The translations under genes were made by a program, and so were the position numbers. Under the pieces are notes generated by a model. That model was not told the origin of the DNA, made no database searches, and saw only the letters and a program-made list of their open reading frames with translations. A stretch of DNA of 64,000 bases from Fibrisoma montanum (GTDB taxonomy: Bacteria; Bacteroidota; Bacteroidia; Cytophagales; Spirosomataceae), in contig NZ_QXED01000005.1 in assembly GCF_003583365.1 (NCBI RefSeq), positions 186,001 to 250,000 of the forward strand, in the 5' to 3' direction. The first letter of the stretch is position 1. The number at the start of each line of letters is the position of its first letter. Below, one piece after another: positions 7,740 to 16,675 of this stretch.

Positions 7740-7933
7740 TTGCCCGCCGTAACATGGTAATAGACTATAGTTTGTTATATAAAGCGGTAAAGTCTACTGT
7801 ACATTCTGATGAATCGGCCGTTGCAGCACCGCCAGCCGCTACCAGATAACCGTACTAAGTGTACGCGGCTCAACTGGTCAATGCCCGGAATTATGCTGTA
7901 TGAGTGCCCAGGGTGTAAAAGCTGACGTATCGC

Positions 7934-9157
7934 CTACCGCCCCAGATTCTTCCCCGCGATGTAGCCGGTGGTCCAGGCGTTCTGGAAGTTAAACCCGCCC
8001 GTGATGCCGTCGACGTCGAGTACCTCGCCCGCGAAGAACAGACCCTTGTGCTGTCGACTTTCGAGCGTGTCGGGGTTCAGACTGCCAAGGGCGATGCCTC
8101 CGCAGGTCACGAACTCATCCTTGAACGTGCTTTTACCCACTACGTTGAACGTCCCGTTGGTCAGCTGTTCGGTCAGGCGGTTTTGCTGTTTGGCGGGGAG
8201 GTCGGCCCAGCGCTGCGTTTCCGGAATGCCCGCTTCTGCTACGAGGGCCTGCCAGAGCCGGTTCGGTAAGCCGAACGGATTTTGCGACGACACCTGCTTT
8301 TTACCGTTCTGCTGCCGAAAGGCCTGTAACTCATCGCGAACCTGCGCTTCGTTGAGGGCCGGTACCCAGTGAACCCGTAACGTAAAGCGGTAATCAACGG
8401 CGGCCAGGTCGCGGGCGGCCCAGGCCGATAATTTCAAGACGGCCGGACCGCTGAACCCCCAGTGTGTAATGAGCAGGGGGCCCTGCTGTTGCTGTTTGGT
8501 ACCGGCAACCTGCACCCGGGCCTGCGGCACCGATACACCCGCCAGCGAAAGGAGGGGACTATCGGGAACGTTGAGCGTGAACAGCGACGGAACCGGCGAT
8601 TGCAGCGGCTCCGACTGATCGGGTAGCCAGCCGTAGGACGGTAGTTGCGGATATCCGCCCGTTGCCACCAGCACCCGGTCGGTCAGTAGGGTTTCGTCGC
8701 CGGTCAGGCGCAGTTCCCATTGACTGCCGTTATGATGGAGGGACGTAACGCCACAACTGGTACGTACCTGAATGCCCAGCCGACGGGCCGTATCGAGCAG
8801 GCAATCGATGATGGTTTCGGAGGAATTCGTGGTCGGGAACATACGGCCATCGGCTTCAGTCTTCAGCGGTACGCCCTTCGACTCAAACCAGCGGACCGTA
8901 GCGGCTGCGTCGAACTGATTCAGCAGCGGCCGTAGCCAGCGTTCGCCACGGGGGTAGTGTTTTACCAGATGCCGGTTGTCGAAGCAGGCATGCGTTACAT
9001 TGCAGCGACCGCCCCCCGAAATGCGGACTTTATTCAGTACGGTACGATTTTTTTCCAGGATGGTAACGGTGGCCTCAGGAAACGTTTCGGCGGCTGTGAT
9101 GGCCCCAAAAAAACCGGCAGCCCCCCCGCCAATGACGGTAATATTCAACGACGACAT
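7934..9157 (-). CDS. BaiN/YhiN (HI0933-like) FAD-dependent oxidoreductase
   Basis: About 407 residues from the ATG at 9157 (MSSLNITVIGGGAAG). The in-frame ATG at 9178 adds seven residues and is possible. The N-terminal dinucleotide-binding motif VIGGGAAGFFGA is followed by the family signature NKVRISGGGRCNVTH and, at the C-terminus, GGFNFQNAWTTGYIAG, which holds the FAD. These flavoproteins are widespread; few have a proven substrate, some acting on enoyl or rRNA-related targets. No membrane segment is present. Divergent from the nuclease gene next door. Confidence 0.93.
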   Translation of the reverse strand: MSSLNITVIGGGAAGFFGAITAAETFPEATVTILEKNRTVLNKVRISGGGRCNVTHACFDNRHLVKHYPRGERWLRPLLNQFDAAATVRWFESKGVPLKTEADGRMFPTTNSSETIIDCLLDTARRLGIQVRTSCGVTSLHHNGSQWELRLTGDETLLTDRVLVATGGYPQLPSYGWLPDQSEPLQSPVPSLFTLNVPDSPLLSLAGVSVPQARVQVAGTKQQQQGPLLITHWGFSGPAVLKLSAWAARDLAAVDYRFTLRVHWVPALNEAQVRDELQAFRQQNGKKQVSSQNPFGLPNRLWQALVAEAGIPETQRWADLPAKQQNRLTEQLTNGTFNVVGKSTFKDEFVTCGGIALGSLNPDTLESRQHKGLFFAGEVLDVDGITGGFNFQNAWTTGYIAGKNLGR

Positions 9158-9250
9158 ACAGTCAGAACAGTGGTTCATCGTTCGAAGTTCGTAGTTTGGT
9201 GGTATTCAAACTGCCAGACGACCCAAGAAATAAACGAGGGAACCGTTCTG

Positions 9251-9258
9251 TACCTTTG
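9251..9258 (+). promoter_or_regulatory. candidate -7 box before the nuclease gene
   Basis: TACCTTTG is an exact match to TAnnTTTG, 5 nt before the ATG at 9264. No clear TTTG is found 19-20 nt upstream. If used, the mRNA would be nearly leaderless or start at the next ATG (9270). Confidence 0.3.
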
Positions 9259-9263
9259 CCGTC

Positions 9264-10310
9264 ATGTCGATGAAGAATAATTCATATCGCCGGGGATTCC
9301 GGCTTCGGGGCAATACGCTCGTATTGCTGCTTATTTTCTTTCTGATCGGGTTGTTTCTGCGCTACGGGGGCCGTACGCAGCCGGTCGTCGCGTTCTGGAA
9401 CGATGTCAGGGCTATCCTCGGTATTGGGCCGTCGGACCGGGAGTCGCGAAAACGCAACCCGTATCAGGCCCCCGAACCGCAGGAAGACGTAGCCGAGGAC
9501 GAGTCTGCGGATCGGTCAGATCGGAAAGACAAAGAAGAGGGCGTTGCCAGTGATCCGAAGGGTGCTCCGGAGATGGCCTCGTCCCGGAATAAGCTGTTTG
9601 CCTTTGAAAAACAGGTAGATTTTATCCTGCCTGCCTACAAGCCGGGCGACGAAATCATCAGACACGATGGGTTTACCCTGCGGTATCAGGAGCGTTATGA
9701 GCAGGCTGATTGGGTGGCGTATCCGCTGCTGGGGTATGAAACGAAAGGCCAGGCCGACCGGGACCGGGAGCAGTTCCAGCCGGACCCGCAGGTCAAAACC
9801 GGTTCGGCCCTGCCCAGCGATTATACCCGGTCGGGTTATGATCGGGGGCACCTGGCCCCGGCCGGTGATTTCAAGTTCTCGCAGCGACTCACCAGCGATT
9901 CGTTTTACATGAGCAACATGAGCCCTCAGGCACCGGAATTTAACCGGGGGATCTGGAAAGAACTGGAAGAACTGGTGCGCCGGTGGGCCGTGCGGGATCG
10001 GGGCCTGTACGTAGTGACGGGGCCGGTGCTTAAACCCGGCTTGCCCACTATTGGTCGTCAGAATGAGATCGCCGTGCCAAAAAAATACTATAAGGTTCTG
10101 CTGTACTGCAACGACCCCGACATCCGGATGATTGGATTTTTGCTGGACAACAAAGGCTCAGACAGTTCGCTCAAGCAGTTTGTAGTACCGGTCGACCAGA
10201 TCGAACAGCTAACAGGGATTGATTTCTTTCCCAAACTGCCCGATAAGCTGGAACGGGAGCTGGAAAGCAAAGGCCGCTCTGAAACAGCCGCCGACTGGTT
10301 TAGCCTTTGA
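9264..10310 (+). CDS. membrane-anchored DNA/RNA non-specific endonuclease
   Basis: 348 residues. One N-terminal hydrophobic segment (about residues 17-33, LVLLLIFFLIGLFL) is followed by a charged linker rich in Asp/Glu/Arg/Lys (55-105) and then the NucA/EndoG-type beta-beta-alpha-metal domain. The catalytic motif DRGH is at residues 193-196 (SGYDRGHLAPAGDFKF), with the metal-binding Asn in MSPQAPEFNRGIWKELE. The anchor predicts a uncleaved single-pass protein with the nuclease outside the cytoplasm, where it could degrade incoming or released nucleic acid. A terminator follows. Confidence 0.92.
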   Translation: MSMKNNSYRRGFRLRGNTLVLLLIFFLIGLFLRYGGRTQPVVAFWNDVRAILGIGPSDRESRKRNPYQAPEPQEDVAEDESADRSDRKDKEEGVASDPKGAPEMASSRNKLFAFEKQVDFILPAYKPGDEIIRHDGFTLRYQERYEQADWVAYPLLGYETKGQADRDREQFQPDPQVKTGSALPSDYTRSGYDRGHLAPAGDFKFSQRLTSDSFYMSNMSPQAPEFNRGIWKELEELVRRWAVRDRGLYVVTGPVLKPGLPTIGRQNEIAVPKKYYKVLLYCNDPDIRMIGFLLDNKGSDSSLKQFVVPVDQIEQLTGIDFFPKLPDKLERELESKGRSETAADWFSL

Positions 10311-10342
10311 CAATTAATTAGTTACGTATAAATACTTACGAA

Positions 10343-10388
10343 AATGCCCCGTTCCTGGCTAGTGCTCAGGAACGGGGCATTCTTGTTT
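10343..10388 (+). terminator. intrinsic terminator of the nuclease gene
   Basis: Arms 10343-10356 and 10368-10381 form a perfect 14-bp GC-rich stem followed by a short T-rich tail. Confidence 0.85.
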
Positions 10389-10776
10389 GCATGGAAATAG
10401 CTTATTTAGAAAATTCTAAATAATTAGAAAAAACTATACAGTTATTCTGATAAAGTTCGGATTTGACTAATAAAGAGGGCTTGATATTGATAAAAAGTTG
10501 GTTTTAGGCAAGAATTTATAGAAGTTATTTTATTGTAGTTAAAGTACAGTTACAGCACTTTCATCATAAAAATTCATTAAAAATTTATTAAAGCTTCAAA
10601 TCTAGAGTACACACTTGCTTCGTAAGTATAGTTACTCAACTTGGTTGGCACGTAGCAGACTGCAGGCTGCTTCCACCAACCTACTGCTGAGTTAAGTCGG
10701 CCCATGACGAGTTCACAGGCTGGTTTTGTATTCACTTTATCCATTAAACAATTCGTCTAATTTGGTTTACACGTCT
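10389..10776 (+). promoter_or_regulatory. AT-rich leader region of the S8 protease gene, with a nested stem at 10634-10692
   Basis: There is no convincing ORF in this ~390-bp stretch. The first 240 bp are AT-rich. From 10634 three nested stems can be drawn: 10634-10638 with 10688-10692 (5 bp), 10643-10648 with 10676-10681 (6 bp) and 10654-10658 with 10667-10671 (5 bp). A structured 5' untranslated region or a small RNA is possible. No known riboswitch is recognised. Confidence 0.35.
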
Positions 10777-13482
10777 ATGAAAAAAACGCTTACGACGCTC
10801 ACCCTGTTGGCCCTGATGGTCCATTCGTTGTTTGCTCAGGTTCAGGTTGATCCTGAGCTGCGCGAAGCCCTGAAAAAAAATCCGATTGCGCAGGTAATCG
10901 TGACATTTAAGGGCAATGATGCTCCGTTGCCTGCTCAGCTGGGGCTGCTCCAGCAACTTGGCATTACAAAAGCTATTTCGATGAAGGCCCTGCCGATTGC
11001 CGGCATTCTGGCCACGGCCGTTCAGATCGATGCGCTGGCCCAGAATCCCGAAGTAAAATCGCTTTACCTGAACAAACGACTCACGTATTTCAACTTCGAC
11101 GATACCCACCTGACGGGGGTTAAACGGCTCCGGGCGGATAAAGACATCACCGCCCGTAATAACGGGCTGCCGGTTTCCGGTAAGGGTATTGGTGTACTCA
11201 TCAACGACAGCGGGGTAGATGGTACCCACGACGATATTAAGTTTGGTACGCATCTGGTACAAAACGTTCTGGGACAGACCAATCTGAACAGCGTGGATGC
11301 CATGCTGCCCGTTACGTACCTGGAAAACGTACCCAACACCGATAACAACTCGGGCCACGGTACGCACTGCACCGGTACGGTGGGTGGTAATGGTTCGCGG
11401 TCGGGGGGCAAATACGAAGGCGTTGCGCCCGGCGCTTCGCTGCTTGGCTACGGTTCAGGGGCCGCTCTGCTCGTGCTGGATGCTATTGGTGGCTTCGACT
11501 ACGCCCTGACGCACCAGTTTCAGTACAACATTCGTGTCATCAGCAACTCGTTCGGTACGTCGGGCGATTTTGATCCGAATCACCCCATCAACCTGGTTAC
11601 CAAAAAGTGCTATGACCGCAACATGGTGGTCGTTTTTGCCGCTGGTAATGAAGGACCGGGTGCCGACACACACAATCCCTACGCCATTGCGCCCTGGGTA
11701 ATTTCGGTTGGCGCAGGCGACCGGACCGGTAAGCTGGCCGATTTCTCATCGCGGGGTGTGAAAGGAGAAGGCGGTTCGTTTGTCATCGACGGCGAATCCT
11801 GGACCTTTAAGAACGAACCGACGATTGTTGCGCCGGGCGTTGATGTCGTGTCGACTCGTGTCATCGGGCCGGTGGCGTCACTGGGCATTCAGCAGGATAT
11901 TGAACAGCTTGAGCCAGGTCAGGTGCCGTTCTACACGCACATGAGCGGTACGTCGATGGCTACTCCGCACGTTTCAGGCATCATTGCGCTGATGCTGGAG
12001 GCCAGACCGTCGCTTTCGGCTGAGCAGGTAAAGCAGATTCTTCAGAAAACTGCTACCAACATGCCGGGCCGCGAGTCGTGGGAGGTAGGTTCCGGCTACG
12101 TCAATGCGTATGCGGCCGTCGATCACATCTTCCGGTCGGCGGTGTTTGGGGCTACCGTAAACAGCAGCCGTACGTTTACGAGCAGCGTGAATGCACAGGC
12201 TAAAATGCAGCCGTTTGCCATTGATTATAATCCGATTCTGACGACCGGCAACCAGATTACGTTCAACGTAGCCCCCGGGACCAATAGCATTGAAGCCAAA
12301 ATTACGGCCGGTGGCGTATCGGGACTTACCGGCAATCCGCTTAACCTGATTCTGCTCGATCCCACCGGTACGCAATATCGGGCTGGGATTCCGGTCGCAT
12401 TTGCTTTGTATACGGATCGCAGCGTTGCCGTTGCGTCGCCCCCGGCTGGTACCTGGACCTTGCGGGTTGAAGGGCTCAATGGCATTGCCTTACCCGAAAC
12501 GGTGATGGGCAGTATTACCCAGCAGGTCGTCAGCGGTACCTCAGGCCTGAATGACATTGCCGGTCACCCGGCCGAAGCGTCGATCAAAATGGCCGTAACG
12601 AACCGGCTTGTTGATGGGCTGAATGGCTCGTTTAAGCCAAACGACCCGCTGAAGCGGATTCAACTGGCCGACTATCTGATGATGGGGCAGGCGATCCGTC
12701 AGTACTTCCCGACCAACGGCTCAAAGACGTATGCCGACGTATCGGGCAATGACGTACTGCTGGCCGAGTCGGTTACGGCCAAAGGCGCGGCCCTGCGCGA
12801 CCGGCAGCATGAATTCAAAGGGGTGATGCTCCCCGTGAACGGTAAATTCTCACCGACCGGCACGGTCGACCGCGTCACGTTGACGTATGCGCTGGTGCAG
12901 GGGCTGGGCTTTCAGAAGTTCGCTGAGGAACGTACCGGCAAACCCGTAAAAGTCCGGGTCGACGGCAAGGACCTGCCCATCGAAGACGCGGCTACGATCC
13001 CGGCCGGGATGGAAGGCTACGTGAGCATCGCTCTCGAACTGGGTCTGATCAACGCGTACTATACCTCAACGCAGGGGCCGTTCGACCTCTTCCCGACGCT
13101 GCACGCTACGTTTAAGCCAAAGCAGACCGTAACACGCGCCGACTTCGCCGTGATCGTGACCCGTACGTTCTCGCAATGGGAAGCCGCTACGCCCCCGGCT
13201 TCATCAGCTCGCGTTGCGGCTGAGTTCAGCACCGAATCAGGAGCGTATCCGAATCCTTTCTCGGGCACTACGACCATCAGCTACAGCCTGTCGCAGCCGG
13301 ATTTCGTGAACGTGCAGGTGAATGATATCACAGGCCGTCCCATCAGGACGCTGGTAAACGAACAGCAGCCGGCTGGTAAGCATCAGGTACAATTCGACGG
13401 CAGTGCTTTGCCCAGCGGCATATACATGTACAACGTTCGGACAGGTACGTCATTGACCTCGAAACGACTGGTCATTAAGTGA
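10777..13482 (+). CDS. secreted subtilisin-like (S8) protease with SLH-like and T9SS sorting domains
   Basis: 901 residues from the ATG at 10777 (MKKTLTTLTL...), which gives a normal signal peptide ending near SLFAQ; the ORF from 10726 adds 17 non-signal residues. The S8 catalytic set is intact: Asp144 (LINDSGVDGTH), His194 (GHGTHCTG), oxyanion Asn291 (AAGNEGPG) and Ser393 (SGTSMATPH). A beta-rich region follows, then S-layer-homology-like segments (DIAGHPAEASIKMAV...FKPNDPLKRIQLADYL near 590-635, and ALELGLIN...FKPKQTVTRADFAV near 770-810). The last ~80 residues (YPNPFSGTTTISYSL...SGIYMYNVRTG) are a type A T9SS sorting domain, so it is exported across the outer membrane and anchored or released. 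Confidence 0.95.
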   Translation: MKKTLTTLTLLALMVHSLFAQVQVDPELREALKKNPIAQVIVTFKGNDAPLPAQLGLLQQLGITKAISMKALPIAGILATAVQIDALAQNPEVKSLYLNKRLTYFNFDDTHLTGVKRLRADKDITARNNGLPVSGKGIGVLINDSGVDGTHDDIKFGTHLVQNVLGQTNLNSVDAMLPVTYLENVPNTDNNSGHGTHCTGTVGGNGSRSGGKYEGVAPGASLLGYGSGAALLVLDAIGGFDYALTHQFQYNIRVISNSFGTSGDFDPNHPINLVTKKCYDRNMVVVFAAGNEGPGADTHNPYAIAPWVISVGAGDRTGKLADFSSRGVKGEGGSFVIDGESWTFKNEPTIVAPGVDVVSTRVIGPVASLGIQQDIEQLEPGQVPFYTHMSGTSMATPHVSGIIALMLEARPSLSAEQVKQILQKTATNMPGRESWEVGSGYVNAYAAVDHIFRSAVFGATVNSSRTFTSSVNAQAKMQPFAIDYNPILTTGNQITFNVAPGTNSIEAKITAGGVSGLTGNPLNLILLDPTGTQYRAGIPVAFALYTDRSVAVASPPAGTWTLRVEGLNGIALPETVMGSITQQVVSGTSGLNDIAGHPAEASIKMAVTNRLVDGLNGSFKPNDPLKRIQLADYLMMGQAIRQYFPTNGSKTYADVSGNDVLLAESVTAKGAALRDRQHEFKGVMLPVNGKFSPTGTVDRVTLTYALVQGLGFQKFAEERTGKPVKVRVDGKDLPIEDAATIPAGMEGYVSIALELGLINAYYTSTQGPFDLFPTLHATFKPKQTVTRADFAVIVTRTFSQWEAATPPASSARVAAEFSTESGAYPNPFSGTTTISYSLSQPDFVNVQVNDITGRPIRTLVNEQQPAGKHQVQFDGSALPSGIYMYNVRTGTSLTSKRLVIK

Positions 13483-13500
13483 CGAACAGTCAATGGTGTT

Positions 13501-13534
13501 AAAAAAGCCCGGCTGATGTCAGCCGGGCTTTTTT
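13501..13534. terminator. bidirectional terminator
   Basis: A6-GCCCGGCT and AGCCGGGC-T6 form a perfect 14-bp stem (13501-13514 / 13521-13534) between the convergent S8 protease and hypothetical membrane protein genes. Confidence 0.9.
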
Positions 13535-13557
13535 AGTATGATTATTCTGGAGGTTGC

Positions 13558-14004
13558 CTAGCGGTTAGGCACGGTGAGCTGCTGCATGAACTGCTCCAGT
13601 TCTGCCGGTCGCTGCGTACCGATCAGTAGTTTTCGGCCATCGGTTTTTACAAGCATCAGGCCTTTGTGGCCCGCTACGTTATAAGCCCAGCCGTCGAAGA
13701 TCCAGCGGATACCGTACCCGATAAACCCGTAGGTCTGCACGTCGGCGGATGCGATGGCCGACCAGGGTAACGAACGCCAGGGGATCAGCGGGAAGAACCG
13801 GTAGTGCACGCCACGAGCATCTACCCGGGTGTCTAACCGCATTGACGCGATCAATCCAAAAGCGCCAACAACCAGGATAAACGGCAGCCAGACACCAGCC
13901 GAGGAATCTTTCAGCAAGGCCATGACCATCACGATCAGGGCGAAAATTAACAGCGCCCAGATCCACCACTGACGAAAACGCTGGGTTTCGGTGAACGCCT
14001 GCAT
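13558..14004 (-). CDS. two-helix membrane protein of unknown function
   Basis: 148 residues. Two hydrophobic segments (WWIWALLIFALIVMVMALL and WLPFILVVGAFGLIA) are followed by a soluble C-terminal beta-rich part (RVDARGVHYRFFPLIPWRSLPWSAIASADV...GHKGLMLVKTDGRKLLIGTQ) with the look of a bacterial PH-like domain. Related small proteins are common in Bacteroidota, without known function. Its start lies 5 nt after the stop of the upstream gene on the same strand, so the two are probably co-transcribed. Confidence 0.8.
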   Translation of the reverse strand: MQAFTETQRFRQWWIWALLIFALIVMVMALLKDSSAGVWLPFILVVGAFGLIASMRLDTRVDARGVHYRFFPLIPWRSLPWSAIASADVQTYGFIGYGIRWIFDGWAYNVAGHKGLMLVKTDGRKLLIGTQRPAELEQFMQQLTVPNR

Positions 14005-14009
14005 AACTA

Positions 14010-15272
14010 TCAGGTTTTCTGTTTTTTCTTCTTGGCTGCGGGGAACAGAATGTTGTTCAGGATCAACCGGTATCCTGCCGAGTTCGGGTGCAGGTTCAGG
14101 TCGGTAGGTTCCTCACCAATCTCATGGCGATAATCTTCGGGGTCATGGCCGCCGTAGAACGTAAAGAATCCTTTTCCGAAGGGGCTATGAATGTAGCGGG
14201 CTTCACCAGCCGAGCGATTTTCGGCCATAATCACCACCTCAGGCTTAATAAGATTCTTTTTGAAAGCAGTCGTTTGCCCCATGAACCCTTTGATAACGTT
14301 CAGGTGATTCTGCGTCAGCATGGTCGGAATGGGGTCGTATTTGGCCGAAAACTGGAATAGCGAAAAATAATCGTTATGTTCGCTCAGACCGCGCTCTTCC
14401 GGCTGGTTGTCAATGTTCGAAAACTCGATGACATACGGATTCGTAAACACCTGGAAGTTGCGGAAAGCGAACGTCTGGCTGAAATCCAGCTTGCTGTTGG
14501 CGTTCGGGTCGAAACCGTCGCCGTCGTAGAACGCGTCAACAATATCGGTGTTCTGGCTGGCCAGGGCGATGTCAAACGTATCGGTAGCGTTGCACATGGC
14601 GAACAGGTAGCCGCCACCCAGCACAAAATCCCGGATTTTCTGCGACACCGCCCGCTTCAGGTGCGGTACTTTCGAGAAGCCAAATTTGCGGGCGATGGTT
14701 TCCGATTCCTGCTTCTGCTGAATGTACCAGGGCTGGTCCTTGAAATGGAAAAATTTGCCATACTGGCCCGTAAAGTCTTCGTGATGGAGGTGCAGCCAGT
14801 CGTACTCCGGGAGCTTGGCGTTCATCACTTCTTCGTCGAAGACGACGTCGTAGGGAATTTCGGCGTAGGTCATCACCATCGTCACGGCGTCGTCCCAAGG
14901 TTGTTTGGTTTTGGGCGAATACACGGCGATTTTTGGTGCTTTCTGGAGCTTAACGGCGTCCATATTGGCATCCGCAGCGGCAATTTCACTCAGAATCTGG
15001 GCACCCTGGGCGTCTGAGATGACCTCATAGCTAACCCCCCGGATCACCAGTTCATTAACGAACGTCTGGGTCTGGGGCATCATAAACGAGCCGCCCCGGT
15101 AGTTCAGTAACCAGTCAATTTCGGTATCGTGGGTTTTTAATACCCAATAGGCGATACCATAGGCTTTCAGATGATTCTTCTGGGCATCGTCCATAGGAAT
15201 CAGAATCTTCGACGCCCAGGCCTGGGCTGTCAGCGTCAAAATAAGGATAAGCGGTGTCAGTAGCCGTTTCAT
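14010..15272 (-). CDS. secreted protein with a ThuA/GATase-like fold, function unknown
   Basis: 420 residues with a clear signal peptide (MKRLLTPLILILTLTAQ...WAS). The rest (KILIPMDDAQKNHLKAYGIAYWVLK; KIAVYSPKTKQPWDDAVTMVMTYAEIPYDVVFDEEV; DYDWLHLHHEDFTGQ; GGGYLFAMCNAT; GFFTFYGGHDPED) alternates strands and helices like class I glutamine-amidotransferase/ThuA folds. As I recall, close homologues are often deposited as asparagine synthetase B, but no AsnB synthetase or Ntn-amidotransferase motif is present and the protein is exported, so that name should not be carried over. Cys in MCNATD is the only candidate nucleophile. Confidence 0.75.
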   Translation of the reverse strand: MKRLLTPLILILTLTAQAWASKILIPMDDAQKNHLKAYGIAYWVLKTHDTEIDWLLNYRGGSFMMPQTQTFVNELVIRGVSYEVISDAQGAQILSEIAAADANMDAVKLQKAPKIAVYSPKTKQPWDDAVTMVMTYAEIPYDVVFDEEVMNAKLPEYDWLHLHHEDFTGQYGKFFHFKDQPWYIQQKQESETIARKFGFSKVPHLKRAVSQKIRDFVLGGGYLFAMCNATDTFDIALASQNTDIVDAFYDGDGFDPNANSKLDFSQTFAFRNFQVFTNPYVIEFSNIDNQPEERGLSEHNDYFSLFQFSAKYDPIPTMLTQNHLNVIKGFMGQTTAFKKNLIKPEVVIMAENRSAGEARYIHSPFGKGFFTFYGGHDPEDYRHEIGEEPTDLNLHPNSAGYRLILNNILFPAAKKKKQKT

Positions 15273-15345
15273 TGGTTTTCAGTTTACCCAGGCGTAGAGT
15301 AGCTTTGTACTAGTAACGAATATAAGCAAATTTTGTGCAAAAAAA

Positions 15346-15421
15346 GCGCGGGGCGTGGGGCTTAGGGCAAAGGGATGAAAAAGTATCTCCCTTCCTGGAC
15401 CCTCCGCCCCACACCCCGCGC
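15346..15421. repeat. GC-rich hairpin in the leader of the MacB-like gene
   Basis: 16-bp arms at 15346-15361 and 15406-15421 pair with one mismatch; an inner 6-bp pair (15370-15375 with 15388-15393) stacks inside. The hairpin ends 15 nt before the start codon at 15437, so in mRNA it could mask the initiation region. It lies between divergently transcribed genes. Confidence 0.7.
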
Positions 15422-15436
15422 CCCAGGCTAAGGCTT

Positions 15437-16675
15437 ATGAACGTCCTCGAAAACATTCGCGAAGGGCTCCGCTCGGTTGCGGGCAACCGGCTCCGCACGA
15501 TTCTGACGTCGCTTATCATCGCCATCGGCATTACGTCGCTGGTGGGAATTCTGACGGCCATCGACGGCATTCAGAGTTCGGTCGACAGCAGTTTTGCCGG
15601 GCTTGGCGCCAATACCTTTACTATCGTGGCCCGGCAGGAGGTGAGTCGTATCAGCGGCCGCGTTCGGCAACAGGACGAACCCGTTGATTACTACCAGGCT
15701 GTTGCGTTCAAGCGCCGGTTTCCGTACGGCGCTACGATTGCGATTTCGACGGTAGTGACCAGTTCGGCTCAGCCAAAATACGGTTCCCGCAAAATGAATC
15801 CCAACGCCCTGCTGGTGGGGGGCGACGAAGCGTACCTGACTGTGAAGGGGTATAATTTGCAGACGGGTCGGAACCTGACCAGCAACGACCTGGCTAATTC
15901 GCTCAACGTAGCGATTATCGGCAGTGAGGTCGCGAATACGCTGTTCGAGAAAAAAATCAATCCCATTAACCAGTTCATTCGCGTATCCGGAGCCCAGTAC
16001 AAAGTAATCGGGGTGCTGGAACGGAAAGGGGGATTGTCTGACGGCAACGAAGACCGGATCATTCTGGTGCCATTGGATAACGCCCGGGCGCTGGCGGGTA
16101 CCCGAAAACTGACGTTCGATATTACGGCCTCCGCCCCCGACCTGTCCAGTCAGGACATCGCCGTAGGGGAGGCCCGGGGGGTTATGCGATTGATCCGGCG
16201 CGACCCGCTGGGACAGCCCGATTCGTTTGAGATTCAGCGGGCGGATGATTTGCTGAAGGAAACGCAGGAGATCACCGGGTATTTGCGGGTGGGTGGTTTC
16301 GGGATTGGGTTCATCACTCTCCTGGGTGCTGCCATTGCGCTGCTCAACATCATGCTGGTATCCGTCACGGAACGTACCCGCGAAATTGGCATTCGAAAGT
16401 CGTTGGGTGCCACCCCGAAGCGTATCCGTGAGCAGTTCCTGATCGAAGCCATCGTGATTTGCCTCCTGGGTGGATTAGGCGGTGTTGCCCTCGGACTGGG
16501 TATCGGCAATTTAATCTCCCTCGTGATCAGCGGGGGCGAAGGGGGCTTTGTGGTGCCCTGGGTCTGGATGGGACTCGGCATCGTCGTCTGCGTGGTAGTC
16601 GGATTATTTGCCGGTATCTACCCCGCCGTCCGCGCGTCCAAACTCGACCCCATCGACGCACTGAGGTATGAATGA
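15437..16675 (+). CDS. MacB-like ABC transporter permease (FtsX family)
   Basis: About 412 residues from the ATG at 15437 (MNVLENIREGLRS). The longer ORF from 15335 runs through the hairpin and encodes a low-complexity leader, so it is rejected. Topology is typical: TM1 (TILTSLIIAIGITSLVGIL), a periplasmic core domain of ~200 residues, then three C-terminal helices (GGFGIGFITLLGAAIALLNIMLV, IVICLLGGLGGVALGLGIG, WVWMGLGIVVCVVVGLFAG) with the FtsX motif TREIGIRKSLGATPKRI. It would work with a separate ATPase in envelope stress or export; none is adjacent. The stop overlaps the start of a purine-rich hairpin. Confidence 0.93.
   Translation: MNVLENIREGLRSVAGNRLRTILTSLIIAIGITSLVGILTAIDGIQSSVDSSFAGLGANTFTIVARQEVSRISGRVRQQDEPVDYYQAVAFKRRFPYGATIAISTVVTSSAQPKYGSRKMNPNALLVGGDEAYLTVKGYNLQTGRNLTSNDLANSLNVAIIGSEVANTLFEKKINPINQFIRVSGAQYKVIGVLERKGGLSDGNEDRIILVPLDNARALAGTRKLTFDITASAPDLSSQDIAVGEARGVMRLIRRDPLGQPDSFEIQRADDLLKETQEITGYLRVGGFGIGFITLLGAAIALLNIMLVSVTERTREIGIRKSLGATPKRIREQFLIEAIVICLLGGLGGVALGLGIGNLISLVISGGEGGFVVPWVWMGLGIVVCVVVGLFAGIYPAVRASKLDPIDALRYE

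Noticed and set aside
7740-7933. Possible right attachment site copying the tRNA-Ala 3' end
   Set aside because: I searched by eye for the T-arm and acceptor sequence and found no matching stretch.
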